A program made the position numbers and the translations under genes. The notes under the pieces were generated by a model. The model did no database searches, was not told where the DNA came from, and saw only the letters and a program-made list of their open reading frames with translations. From Streptomyces sp. NRRL S-340 (GTDB lineage Bacteria; Actinomycetota; Actinomycetes; Streptomycetales; Streptomycetaceae), in contig NZ_JOIY01000040.1 of assembly GCF_000720185.1 (NCBI RefSeq), forward strand, positions 1-64,000: 64,000 bases of DNA, written 5' to 3'. This document shows positions 7,948 to 15,624 of this stretch, one piece after another. Every line of letters begins with the position of its first letter. The first letter of the stretch is position 1.

Positions 7948-9285
7948 CTACCTGGCTTCCCGGGTGGCCAGTTGGTCTGCGGACTGGGCGATGCCGAAGG
8001 CCTGCGGGACGGGCTGGCTCGCCATGTAGAGGCGGTCGGCGGCGCGGCGGGGCAGCGGGTGGTGCTCGTAGGCGCCGTGGATGCGGCCGTCGGCGGACAT
8101 GGGGCGCGCGGCGAAGCGGGCCACGGTCGCCAGCCGGTACGGCTCGCCGCCGTGGCTGTCGAGCAGGGCGATCTCGGTGACGCGGCGGGCCCCGTCGGCG
8201 AAGCGGGTGAGCTGGACGATGACGTCGACGGCGCTGTTGATCTGGTCGTGCAGGGCGGGGAAGGGGATCTCCACGTCGGACATGGAGGCGAGGGTCTGCA
8301 GGCGCATCAGCGCGTCCTCGGCGCTGTTGGCGTGCACGGTGGCCAGCGAGCCGTCGTGGCCGGTGGACATCGCCTGCAGCATGTCCAGCGACTCGCCGCC
8401 GCGGACCTCGCCGACGACGATGCGGTCGGGGCGCATGCGCAGCGAGTTGCGCACCAGGTCGCGGATGCTGATGCGGCCCCGGCCCTCCACGTTGGGCGGG
8501 CGCGCTTCGAGGCGTACGACGTGGGCCTGCTGGAGCTGGAGTTCGGCGGAGTCCTCGATGGTGATGATGCGGTCGCTCTCGGGGATCAGTCCGGAGAGGG
8601 CGTTGAGGAGGGTGGTCTTGCCGGTGCCGGTGGCACCGGAGACGATGATGTTGAACCTGGCCTGCACCAGCGCGGCGAGCAGGTAGAGCATGGGTTCGTC
8701 GAGCGAGCCGAAGCCGATCAGCTCCTGGAGGGTGAAGGAGCGCGGGAAGCGGCGGATGGTGAGGGTGGGGCCGGTCAGCGCGAGCGGCGGGATGATCACG
8801 TTGACGCGTTCGCCGGACGGCAGCCGGGCGTCGACCATCGGGTTCGTCTCGTCGACGCGGCGGTTGACGGTGGAGACGATGCGTTCGATGGTCTGCATCA
8901 GCTGGTCGTGGGAGGCGAAGCGGAGCGGGAGCTGTTCGACCCGGCCGCCGCGCTCGACGAAGATCGAGTCGGGCCCGTTGACCATGATCTCGGTGATGGA
9001 GGCGTCTTCGAGCAGGGGTTCGAGTATGCCGAGGCCGAGGGCCTCGTCGACCACCCGGCGGATCAGCTGGGAGCGTTCGGCCGTCGACAGGACCGGGCCC
9101 TCGCGGCTGATGATGTGCCCGAGCACCCGCTCCAGCCGTACCCGGCGCTCGGCCGGGGCGAGCGCGCTCATCTCCGCGAGGTCGATCTCCTCCAGGAGCT
9201 TGGTCCGGTAGGAGGCGACCAGGTGGGCGTCCTCGCCCCGGCTGCCCTTCTCCTCGGGGGAGTTGATGCGTGCGCGCAGACTCAT
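7948..9285 (-). CDS. TadA/CpaF-type secretion ATPase
   Basis: The 445-residue cytoplasmic ATPase powers pilus assembly. Residues about 60-190 form the N-terminal domain typical of CpaF (EGPVLSTAERSQLIRRVVDE, ITEIMVNGPDSIFVERGG). The core carries Walker A GATGTGKTT (Lys near residue 222), an Asp-box-like IITIEDSAEL, the Walker B/His-box region RIVVGEVRGGE and ATVHANSAEDAL. Length and motifs match the family. Its ATG overlaps the stop of the preceding TadE-like gene by four bases (ATGA), so translation of the two is coupled. It is the best conserved gene of the cluster. Confidence 0.93.
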   Translation of the reverse strand: MSLRARINSPEEKGSRGEDAHLVASYRTKLLEEIDLAEMSALAPAERRVRLERVLGHIISREGPVLSTAERSQLIRRVVDEALGLGILEPLLEDASITEIMVNGPDSIFVERGGRVEQLPLRFASHDQLMQTIERIVSTVNRRVDETNPMVDARLPSGERVNVIIPPLALTGPTLTIRRFPRSFTLQELIGFGSLDEPMLYLLAALVQARFNIIVSGATGTGKTTLLNALSGLIPESDRIITIEDSAELQLQQAHVVRLEARPPNVEGRGRISIRDLVRNSLRMRPDRIVVGEVRGGESLDMLQAMSTGHDGSLATVHANSAEDALMRLQTLASMSDVEIPFPALHDQINSAVDVIVQLTRFADGARRVTEIALLDSHGGEPYRLATVARFAARPMSADGRIHGAYEHHPLPRRAADRLYMASQPVPQAFGIAQSADQLATREAR

Positions 9286-9821
9286 GGGGGCGGGGCTCCT
9301 CGTCCTTCGTCAGTGGTCGAGCGGGAGTCGTCGAGCGGCATGGTGGCGGCCTTGCGGACGGTGCCCACCGGGTCCCACAGCGGGATGACGGAGGGGATGC
9401 GCACGGTGGCCGTGACGGTGACCGTGTCGCCTCCGGGCTCGGGATCGCAGGTGGTGCGTCCGGAGAGTCCGCCGCTGACCGCCGCCGCGCACGCCGCCTG
9501 CGCGTCGTGCCCGAGCGAGGCCGCGCGCGCCCCCGCCCGTGCCGCGGTACCGGCCTGCTGGGCGGCGTACGCGACGAGGCCGAACTGGACGACCGCCATC
9601 GCGACCAGCAGCAGGACCGGGAGGAACCCCAGGTACTCGATGGCGACCTGACCGTGATCGCGAGGCCGGCGCCCCCGCCCGCGGAGCACGTCGGCACGTC
9701 GCTCGCGCCCCCGCCCGTGGAGCACGTCGGCACGTCGCTCCTGGGACAGCCCGCGGAGCACGTCGGTACGCCGTCGTCGGGGCAGTTCGTGAGGCACGTC
9801 GGTACGCCGGGCGTGGGGCAT
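9282..9821 (-). CDS. TadE-like pseudopilin with repetitive basic leader
   Basis: The 179-residue product has a 58-residue arginine-rich leader made of four 12-residue repeats. The prepilin motif G-QVAIEYLGF (Glu at +5), a transmembrane helix (about residues 62-85) and an exported TadE-type domain with two cysteines follow. TadE proteins are minor pseudopilins of Tad systems. The leader is far longer than usual (10-35 residues) and lies upstream of the processing site, so it would be removed or stay cytoplasmic. The start at 9821 is one base after the previous gene's stop; an internal start nearer the motif is possible. Confidence 0.78.
   Translation of the reverse strand: MPHARRTDVPHELPRRRRTDVLRGLSQERRADVLHGRGRERRADVLRGRGRRPRDHGQVAIEYLGFLPVLLLVAMAVVQFGLVAYAAQQAGTAARAGARAASLGHDAQAACAAAVSGGLSGRTTCDPEPGGDTVTVTATVRIPSVIPLWDPVGTVRKAATMPLDDSRSTTDEGRGAPPP
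9666..9809 (-). repeat. 36-bp tandem repeats in the leader of the TadE-like gene
   Basis: Four consecutive 36-base units encode RRTDVPHELPRR, RRTDVLRGLSQE, RRADVLHGRGRE and RRADVLRGRGRR. On the plus strand the shared core is GCACGTCGG(C/T)ACG. The units are similar at DNA level, with divergence increasing towards the gene start. Confidence 0.82.
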
Positions 9822-9822
9822 C

Positions 9823-10419
9823 TCAGTCCTTCACCTCCTCCACGGCACCGGCGTGACCGGTCACCGGGACCGGGAAGCCGATCAGGCCCGGCAGCAGGAC
9901 GGGGACGTCCAGGTGCACGGTCGCCGTGACGAAGCCGGTGCCCCGGCCGCCGCACTCGATCCGGGCACCGTCCCGCCACGCGCTCGGCAGGTCCTCCAGT
10001 CCCGCGCGTTCACAGGCCCCCTGCATGTCCCCGGTGGCCGCCGTCCCCGCCCGTACGGCCTCGTCCGCCGCGTTCCCGGCCAGGGTGAAGGTGTATCCGA
10101 GCAGCACGCACTGCCACATCAGCACCAGCGTGATGATGATCGTCGGCGCCATGCCCAGGAACTCGACGGCGACCTGCCCGCTGTCGGACCGCGGGCCTGA
10201 CCGGGCACCCCCGCATAAGAGCTGCGAACAAAAGGGGCGCCCGGCACCCGACGCCCGGCACGCACGCTCGCGGCGTTGCCGGAAGGCCCTGGTAGCTCCG
10301 CTACAAGGGCCTTCCGGCGCCTTGCGATCGCACGCACCGGACGCCGCCGCCCCGGTCGCCCCGCATCCGGCCGTGGCCCTTGTGGGTGCCCGCCGGGCTC
10401 TTGACCAGGCCGAGTTCAC
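9823..10419 (-). CDS. TadE-like pseudopilin with disturbed start region
   Basis: The conserved part starts near 10180: SDSGQVAVEFLGM, a prepilin processing site with Glu at +5, a transmembrane helix (APTIIITLVLMWQCVLLGYT) and a TadE-type exported domain with Cys residues. Upstream in the same frame there is no ATG, GTG or TTG until GTG 10419, which lies 119 bases inside the CpaE-like gene. The intervening sequence is the hairpin repeat element at about 10200-10345. An ATG at 10214-10216 would open the frame if one C of the C5 run at 10208-10212 were absent, giving MRGARSGPRSDSGQVAVEF. True start therefore uncertain; the 3' end is firm. Confidence 0.6.
   Translation of the reverse strand: MNSAWSRARRAPTRATAGCGATGAAASGACDRKAPEGPCSGATRAFRQRRERACRASGAGRPFCSQLLCGGARSGPRSDSGQVAVEFLGMAPTIIITLVLMWQCVLLGYTFTLAGNAADEAVRAGTAATGDMQGACERAGLEDLPSAWRDGARIECGGRGTGFVTATVHLDVPVLLPGLIGFPVPVTGHAGAVEEVKD
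10200..10345. repeat. Hairpin-bearing intergenic repeat element between cpaE-like and tadE-like genes
   Basis: A near-perfect inverted repeat (10278-10296 against 10300-10318, left arm GCCGGAAGGCCCTGGTAGC, loop TCC, 18 of 19 pairs) is flanked by GCGATCGCACGCACCGGACG on one side and CACCCGACGCCCGGCACGC on the other. The flanks overwrite the 3' end of the CpaE-like gene, supplying its last codons and stop, and the 5' end of the TadE-like gene. I recall similar sequence recurring in Streptomyces genomes as a dispersed element, but cannot verify copy number here. It may also act as a transcription attenuator inside the operon. Confidence 0.6.
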
Positions 10420-11566
10420 CGGCCAGACCCCACAGGGCCTGCTTCACCGTGCTGCGGGCGTCCAGCTCGTGGAGGCGGCCGGCGTCGACCACGGCCTGGA
10501 GCTCCTTGAAGTTCGCGGGGACCGCCGTGCCGGCCACCGCCGTGCCGGTGATCTTGCCGATGAGCGCGGGCTGGATCTCCGTGGCGCGGGTGTGGCGGTT
10601 GACGACGACGGTCGTCTCCTCGGCCTTGCGGACCTGCAGCCGGTCCCACATCCGCACGGTCCGCTTGGCCGCCCGCACCGCCACGACGTCCGGGGTGGTG
10701 ACGAGCAGGGCGGTGTCGGCCATCTCGACGGCCGCCGCGCCCGCTCCGCCGAGCTGTGCGCCGCAGTCCAGGACGACGACCTCGTAGCGGGAGCGCAGGG
10801 CGCTGACGATCTGGCGGGCGGCCCGGTCGGTGACCTCCTCGCCGCGTTCGCCCTCGCCGGGGGCGAGCAGCAGGGCGACGCCGGTGTCGTGCCGGAAGAC
10901 GGCGTCGGCCAGGACGCGCGGGGAGATGTCGCTGATGGCGGCCAGGTCGACGACCGAGCGGCGGAACTGGACGTCCAGGTAGGAGGCGATGTCGCCGGTC
11001 TGCAGGTCCATGTCGACCAGGGCCGTGCTCTGCCCGGAGGCCTGGGCGGCGAGGGCGAGCTGGACGGCGGTCAGCGTGGCCCCGACGCCGCCCTTGGCCC
11101 CGCTCACCGTCACCAGGCGCCCGCCGACGCCGGGGAACACGTCGCCGCCGTGGCCGAGGTGACGCCGTACGCCCACCGACCACTGGGCGACGGCCTGGAC
11201 GCGGCTGGCCAGTTCCTCGTAGCTCAGCGGCAGGGACACCAGTCCGCGCGCGCCGCAGTCCATGGCGGCGGAGAACAGGCCGGGGCTCGCGTCGGAGGTG
11301 ATGAGGATGACGCCGACCGCCGGGAAGCGCAGGGCCACCTCGCGGATCAGTTCGAGCGCCGGGACGGGGCCGACGCGCTCGTGCACGACCACGATCTCGG
11401 GCAGTTCGTCGACGGATTCGGCGGCCAGGCGCGCGAGGGTGTCGACGAGCTGCGTGGAGTCGGCGACGGGAGTCACCGGCTCCGCGTCGGGGAGCTGGCT
11501 GAGCAGTGTCGTGAGGGACCGGACCGCGTCCGCGTCGCCGACGGCCGGGAGGATCCTGGTGGGCAT
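10301..11566 (-). CDS. CpaE-like (TadZ) pilus localisation ATPase
   Basis: The 421-residue protein has an N-terminal receiver-like domain without clear phosphorylation site (about residues 1-130). A ParA/MinD-type ATPase follows, with the deviant Walker motif KGGVGATLTAVQLALA, the AALVDMDLQTGD-like sequence ALVDMDLQTGD and the switch region VVLDCGAQLGG. CpaE/TadZ proteins place the Tad machinery in the cell. It begins 14 bases after the CpaB gene. The C-terminal tail (about the last 12 residues, ending GAGRPL) is encoded by the hairpin repeat element at 10300, so the original stop was probably replaced. Confidence 0.88.
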   Translation of the reverse strand: MPTRILPAVGDADAVRSLTTLLSQLPDAEPVTPVADSTQLVDTLARLAAESVDELPEIVVVHERVGPVPALELIREVALRFPAVGVILITSDASPGLFSAAMDCGARGLVSLPLSYEELASRVQAVAQWSVGVRRHLGHGGDVFPGVGGRLVTVSGAKGGVGATLTAVQLALAAQASGQSTALVDMDLQTGDIASYLDVQFRRSVVDLAAISDISPRVLADAVFRHDTGVALLLAPGEGERGEEVTDRAARQIVSALRSRYEVVVLDCGAQLGGAGAAAVEMADTALLVTTPDVVAVRAAKRTVRMWDRLQVRKAEETTVVVNRHTRATEIQPALIGKITGTAVAGTAVPANFKELQAVVDAGRLHELDARSTVKQALWGLAGELGLVKSPAGTHKGHGRMRGDRGGGVRCVRSQGAGRPL

Positions 11567-11579
11567 GGCTGCGGGCCTC

Positions 11580-12287
11580 TCACTTGTCGTTCGCGAGTTC
11601 GTAGGTCCGGTCCTTGGCCGGGACGTCGGCGCCGCCGCCGGGCGCGACCAGCGCGAGCCGGACCCGCTGCGCGAAGGACTCGGCGTAGGTGATGCGCTGG
11701 GCGTCGATGGTGGAGAGCGCGAAGGTGATGGGGACGGCCTCGGTGGGCTGCCGGTCGCGGTTGTCGGCGCTCGGGTCGAGGGCGGTGATCCGGCCGACGT
11801 CGAGGACCCTGGCGTCGGTCACGATGATCTTGGACTGGGCGGGGTCGCCCTGCCGCTGCCCGGGGAAGGTGGCGTACACGTTGACCGTGGAGCCCGGTGT
11901 GATCTTGCCCGCCACACCGGTGGCCGCGTCGATCATGATGGCGACCTCCTGCTGCCCCGGCCGCAGCGCGGGCTGGTTCACGATCATGTCGCTCTGCAGC
12001 AGTGAGCCCTGGCGCAGGGTGGTGACCGCGATCTTGCCCCGCACCTGGCCCAGGTCGGTGACGGCGTTCGGCGACAGCCACCGCTCGGGCATCCGGATCT
12101 TCTCGAACTGGCTCGCGGTCAGCGGGGTGTACGGCTTCACGTCGGCCTTCAGCTGGTACGCCGTGACCTCGGGGCCGACCTTCGACTTGACGTCGCCGAT
12201 GACGGAGAGCACGCCCGCGAACGCGCCGAGGGCGCAGACGACGGACAGGATCAGGAGTATCACGCCGCGGCGCTGACGGGAGTTCAT
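11580..12287 (-). CDS. CpaB/RcpC-like pilus assembly protein (SAF domain)
   Basis: The 235-residue product has one N-terminal membrane helix (about residues 9-31) and an extracytoplasmic SAF domain: LKADVKPYTPLTASQFEKI, then IAVTTLRQGSLLQSDMI, then a beta-rich RcpC domain with ITPGSTVNVYATFPGQ and IIVTDARVLDVG. CpaB/RcpC contributes to Flp secretion, possibly as a periplasmic or wall component. Length is normal for actinobacteria. It is the second gene of the minus-strand block, 72 bases after the zinc-ribbon protein gene and just before the CpaE-like gene. Confidence 0.86.
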   Translation of the reverse strand: MNSRQRRGVILLILSVVCALGAFAGVLSVIGDVKSKVGPEVTAYQLKADVKPYTPLTASQFEKIRMPERWLSPNAVTDLGQVRGKIAVTTLRQGSLLQSDMIVNQPALRPGQQEVAIMIDAATGVAGKITPGSTVNVYATFPGQRQGDPAQSKIIVTDARVLDVGRITALDPSADNRDRQPTEAVPITFALSTIDAQRITYAESFAQRVRLALVAPGGGADVPAKDRTYELANDK

Positions 12288-12359
12288 GAACCGTACGACC
12301 TCGCTGGGGGTGGGTCCGGGCGGACTCGGCGGATGTCGGAGGCTGGCGGCGGTGCGGGC

Positions 12360-13277
12360 TCACCCTGCGGGTGCGCGGCTCACGTGGGCGGTCCCGTACG
12401 GCGCGTACGTCCCGGGGCTTGCGTGCTCGCCCCGCCGCCCGTCCTCCTGGCCGCCGCCGGGATCGGGCGGGACGGCCGAGCAGAAGACGCAGCGGTCCCC
12501 GATGACATCGACGCCGCACCAGTGGCACACGCTCTGCCGCACCGAGGTGACCAGCTGGTAGAGGACCGGCAGGTCGGGCAGGTAACTGCAGAACTCGATC
12601 AGTTTTCCGGTGCCCCACCAGGCAGCGGACTCGGCCGGCGGCGCGGCCTCGCGCAGGCCGAGCACCTTCCAGGCCGGGGCGAGGTGCGTGCCGATCCAGT
12701 CGGACTGGAGCTGCCCCTTGGCGACGAGCATCCAGGTGCCGAAGTCCGGTCCCGGCAGGGTGGCTCCGGGACCGATGCGCACCAGGTGCGGCACCGGGTG
12801 GGCGACGACGCCGAACTGGCTGCCCGGAACCCAGGACCGGGCGTGCGCCTTGAGATCGACGGGGACGCGGTCGAGGCGGGTGACGGAGTTGAGGACCGCT
12901 CCGCAGTGGACGTAGTGGGTGAGCAGGCGGCCCGCGGAGGCGAGCACGCCGGGGCTGAGGTCGCAGGAGGCCAGCTGCCGTAACTGACGGGCCAGGACGG
13001 CGACGGCGAGCGGCGGCAGCTCGGGGCGGAAGAGCGCGATGCGGTCGCTCTCCAGCAGCGAGCGGACCGTGTGCAGCCGGCGCTCCGCGGCCGCGGGCAG
13101 GGCGCGGGAGCAGACGACGATCAGGTGGCTGTGCTGGTCGAGCAGGGCCCGCACGCCGTCGAGCGTCCGTTCGAGCGGTTCACGGTCCAGGTCCGGCAGG
13201 ACGGCGGCGGGCACGGTCCGTTCGTCCTGCGCGGGCAGTGCCATGTCCGCGCCGGTCACAGCGATCGCAGTTGACAC
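12360..13277 (-). CDS. Conserved tad-locus protein with C-terminal zinc ribbon
   Basis: The 305-residue product starts at GTG 13277 with GGGGAG five bases upstream, rather than at the longer frame start. It is cytoplasmic, without membrane segments. The body contains ESDRIALFRPELPPLAVAVL and HARSWVPGSQFGVVAHPVPHLV. The C-terminal part has CHWCGVDVIGDRCVFC, a CxxC-x8-CxxC zinc ribbon, followed by a disordered Gly/Pro tail. It opens the pilus block and is conserved in that position in Streptomyces from memory. No enzymatic family is recognised; a regulatory or scaffolding role is possible. Confidence 0.75.
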   Translation of the reverse strand: MSTAIAVTGADMALPAQDERTVPAAVLPDLDREPLERTLDGVRALLDQHSHLIVVCSRALPAAAERRLHTVRSLLESDRIALFRPELPPLAVAVLARQLRQLASCDLSPGVLASAGRLLTHYVHCGAVLNSVTRLDRVPVDLKAHARSWVPGSQFGVVAHPVPHLVRIGPGATLPGPDFGTWMLVAKGQLQSDWIGTHLAPAWKVLGLREAAPPAESAAWWGTGKLIEFCSYLPDLPVLYQLVTSVRQSVCHWCGVDVIGDRCVFCSAVPPDPGGGQEDGRRGEHASPGTYAPYGTAHVSRAPAG

Positions 13278-13725
13278 GCCAGCTCCCCGTCTGCCGCCTG
13301 TCGGCCCGCCGTCGTTCCTCCGGCGCACCGAGTTGACTTCACTGCGTGACTACTTGAGCACTGTAACCACGCCCCTGTGACCGGAGAACAGCGATTCGTC
13401 AGCTCCGTGGCAACTGCGGTCGCACAAGTCACGTCAAAACGGGGCAGGTTGTCCCTTGCGATCGAGCCCGAAAGCGTGGCGGCCCGCCGGTCCGTTGACC
13501 CGGACCGGCCGGAGCGGGGGACGCGATTTTGGTCTGGACCTCTTGACAACGCAATTGGTCTGGACCAACTTGTACGACCAACGGCGGCACAGCAGTTCAT
13601 GTCTCTCCCCCGGACTCCCCGGACTCCCCGGACTCCCCGCCCGATCCCTTCCCCGCTTCCCTCCCCGTCTCCCCCCCTCCCCCTTTCCCCTTTCCCCTTT
13701 CCCTCTCCTCTCCCCGGAGGCCCCA
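13278..13725. promoter_or_regulatory. Divergent intergenic region between tad block and chitinase gene
   Basis: This 448-base gap holds the promoter of the minus-strand block on its left side (AGTAGTCAC-like element near 13345, unproven). On its right side are the chitinase promoter repeats and a pyrimidine-rich leader. No convincing small gene was found. The pyrimidine tract from about 13601 to 13715 contains three perfect copies of CCCCGGACT (13608-13634) followed by CCCTTT repeats, ending at the GGAGG ribosome binding site (13716-13720). Confidence 0.6.
13529..13566 (+). promoter_or_regulatory. Chitinase-type promoter with paired 12-bp direct repeats
   Basis: Two perfect copies of TTGGTCTGGACC lie at 13529-13540 and 13555-13566 on either side of TTGACA (13543-13548), a consensus -35 element; a -10 would fall near 13567-13576 (TTGTACG). 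Paired 12-bp direct repeats overlapping the promoter are established for Streptomyces chitinase genes and mediate chitin induction and glucose repression. Each copy also contains the GGTCTGGACC core resembling the DasR box (ACTGGTCTAGACCACT), so N-acetylglucosamine-dependent control by DasR is likely. Confidence 0.85.
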
Positions 13726-15444
13726 GTGGACCGCGCCCCAGGCACGCCCGGCACCCGACGGCTTCGGCCGCTCGGCATCTGGTCCGGAGCCGTCACCGCA
13801 GCCCTCGCCCTCTCCCTCGCGGGCACCGGCCAGGCATCGGCGGCCGACGTCAACAACGCCAAGAACGCCGGCTTCGAGGCGGGTCTGAGCAACTGGACCT
13901 GTTCGGCCGGCAGCGGCACGGCCGTCTCCTCGCCCGTGCACGCCGGTACGGCCGCGCTGAAGGCCGCCCCGGCCGGGCAGGACAACGCCCGGTGCACCCA
14001 GACGGTGGCGGTCAGACCCAACTCGACGTACACGCTGAGCGCCTGGGTCCAGGGCGGGTACACCTACCTGGGCGCCACCGGCACGGGCACCACCGACGTC
14101 TCGACGTGGACGCCCGACACGACGGCCTGGAAGCAGCTCTCCACCACCTTCACCACCGGCTCCTCGACCACCTCGGTGACGGTCTACCTGCACGGCTGGT
14201 ACGGCCAGGCGGCCTACTACGCGGACGACGTGTCGGTCTCCGGGCCCGACGGGGGCGGCGGCGGTGACCCGGCGCCGACGGTCCCGGCGGCCCCGGCCGG
14301 CCTCACGGCGGGCGCCACGACCTCGTCCTCGGTCTCCCTGTCCTGGAACACCGTCACGAACGCCACCGGCTACAACGTCTACCGCGACGGCACCAAGGTC
14401 GCGTCGGTGGCCGGCACCTCCGCGACGGTGACGGGTCTGACGGCCTCGACCGCGTACTCCTTCCAGGTCACCGCGACCAACGTGGCGGGCGAGTCGGCGA
14501 AGTCCGCGGCCGTGACCGCCACGACGGCGGGGACCGGCGGCGGTGGCGGCGGCACCGGTCTGCCCAAGCACGCGGTGACGGGCTACTGGCAGAACTTCAA
14601 CAACGGCGCGACCGTCCAGAAGATCTCCGATGTCCCCGCCGCCTACGACATCATCGCGGTCGCCTTCGCCGACGCCACGACGACACCCGGCGCGGTGACC
14701 TTCAACCTCGACTCGGCGGGCCTGAACGGTTACACGGCCGACCAGTTCAAGGCAGACATCAGGGCCAAGCAGGCGGCCGGCAAGAAGGTCGTCATCTCCA
14801 TCGGCGGCGAGAAGGGCACGGTGTCGGTCGGCGACTCGGCGTCGGCGGCGAACTTCGCGAACTCGGTCTACTCCCTGATGCAGACGTACGGCTTCGACGG
14901 CGTCGACATCGACCTGGAGAACGGCCTCAACCCGACCTACATGACGCAGGCGCTGCGCGCGCTGTCCGCGAAGGCCGGCCCGGACCTGGTCATCACCATG
15001 GCCCCGCAGACCATCGACATGCAGTCGACGTCCGCCGGCTACTTCAAGACGGCCCTGAACATCAAGGACATCCTCACGGTCGTCAACACCCAGTACTACA
15101 ACAGCGGCGCCATGCTGGGCTGCGACGGCAAGGTCTACTCGCAGGGCACGGTCGACTTCCTCACCGCCCTCGCCTGCATCCAGCTCGAAGGCGGCCTCGC
15201 GCCCTCCCAGGTCGGCCTCGGCCTGCCCGCCTCCCCGAGCGGCGCCGGCGGCGGCTACGTCTCACCGACGGTGGTCGACAACGCCCTGGACTGCCTGGCG
15301 AAGCTCACCAACTGCGGCTCCTTCAAGCCCTCGAAGGCCTACCCCGACGTGCGCGGCGCGATGACCTGGTCCACCAACTGGGACGCGGCGGCGGGCAACG
15401 CCTGGTCCAACTCGGTGGGCGCGCACGTGCACGCGATGCCGTGA
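13726..15444 (+). CDS. Secreted GH18 chitinase with carbohydrate-binding and fibronectin III modules
   Basis: The 572-residue product starts at GTG 13726 with GGAGG five bases upstream. A signal peptide (cleavage about residue 38, after ASA) is followed by a carbohydrate-binding jelly-roll module (about 40-175), a Gly linker, a fibronectin III domain (about 185-270), another Gly linker and a GH18 catalytic domain (about 285-570). The active site DGVDIDLE carries the catalytic Glu of the DxxDxDxE motif. It hydrolyses chitin outside the cell with retention of configuration. Promoter repeats indicate chitin induction, and a strong terminator follows. Named chitinase identity (chiA/chiC) is not assigned because modular order varies. 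Confidence 0.93.
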   Translation: MDRAPGTPGTRRLRPLGIWSGAVTAALALSLAGTGQASAADVNNAKNAGFEAGLSNWTCSAGSGTAVSSPVHAGTAALKAAPAGQDNARCTQTVAVRPNSTYTLSAWVQGGYTYLGATGTGTTDVSTWTPDTTAWKQLSTTFTTGSSTTSVTVYLHGWYGQAAYYADDVSVSGPDGGGGGDPAPTVPAAPAGLTAGATTSSSVSLSWNTVTNATGYNVYRDGTKVASVAGTSATVTGLTASTAYSFQVTATNVAGESAKSAAVTATTAGTGGGGGGTGLPKHAVTGYWQNFNNGATVQKISDVPAAYDIIAVAFADATTTPGAVTFNLDSAGLNGYTADQFKADIRAKQAAGKKVVISIGGEKGTVSVGDSASAANFANSVYSLMQTYGFDGVDIDLENGLNPTYMTQALRALSAKAGPDLVITMAPQTIDMQSTSAGYFKTALNIKDILTVVNTQYYNSGAMLGCDGKVYSQGTVDFLTALACIQLEGGLAPSQVGLGLPASPSGAGGGYVSPTVVDNALDCLAKLTNCGSFKPSKAYPDVRGAMTWSTNWDAAAGNAWSNSVGAHVHAMP

Positions 15445-15464
15445 CCGTGACCTGATCCCCTCTC

Positions 15465-15495
15465 AGTGCGGCGCCGTCACCGACGGCGCCGCACT
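15465..15495 (+). terminator. Chitinase gene terminator
   Basis: A perfect 14-bp stem AGTGCGGCGCCGTC paired with its complement, loop ACC, begins 20 bases after the chitinase stop and is followed by CTTTCGTG. Confidence 0.85.
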
Positions 15496-15624
15496 CTTTC
15501 GTGTTCCCCTTCTCGTGTCCGGCTCCCGTGGCCCCTCGCGCCGCCGCATGAAACATTCCGGGTGGCTCACCGCATCAATGGGGTGAGGGCGCCGCAGCAG
15601 GGCGCGGGAGCCACAGGGGGGCGT

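Noticed and set aside
13377..14267. 296-codon plus-strand frame overlapping the chitinase 5' region
   Set aside because: Runs through the chitinase promoter repeats and the pyrimidine tract, then out of frame into the chitinase gene; composition is artefactual.
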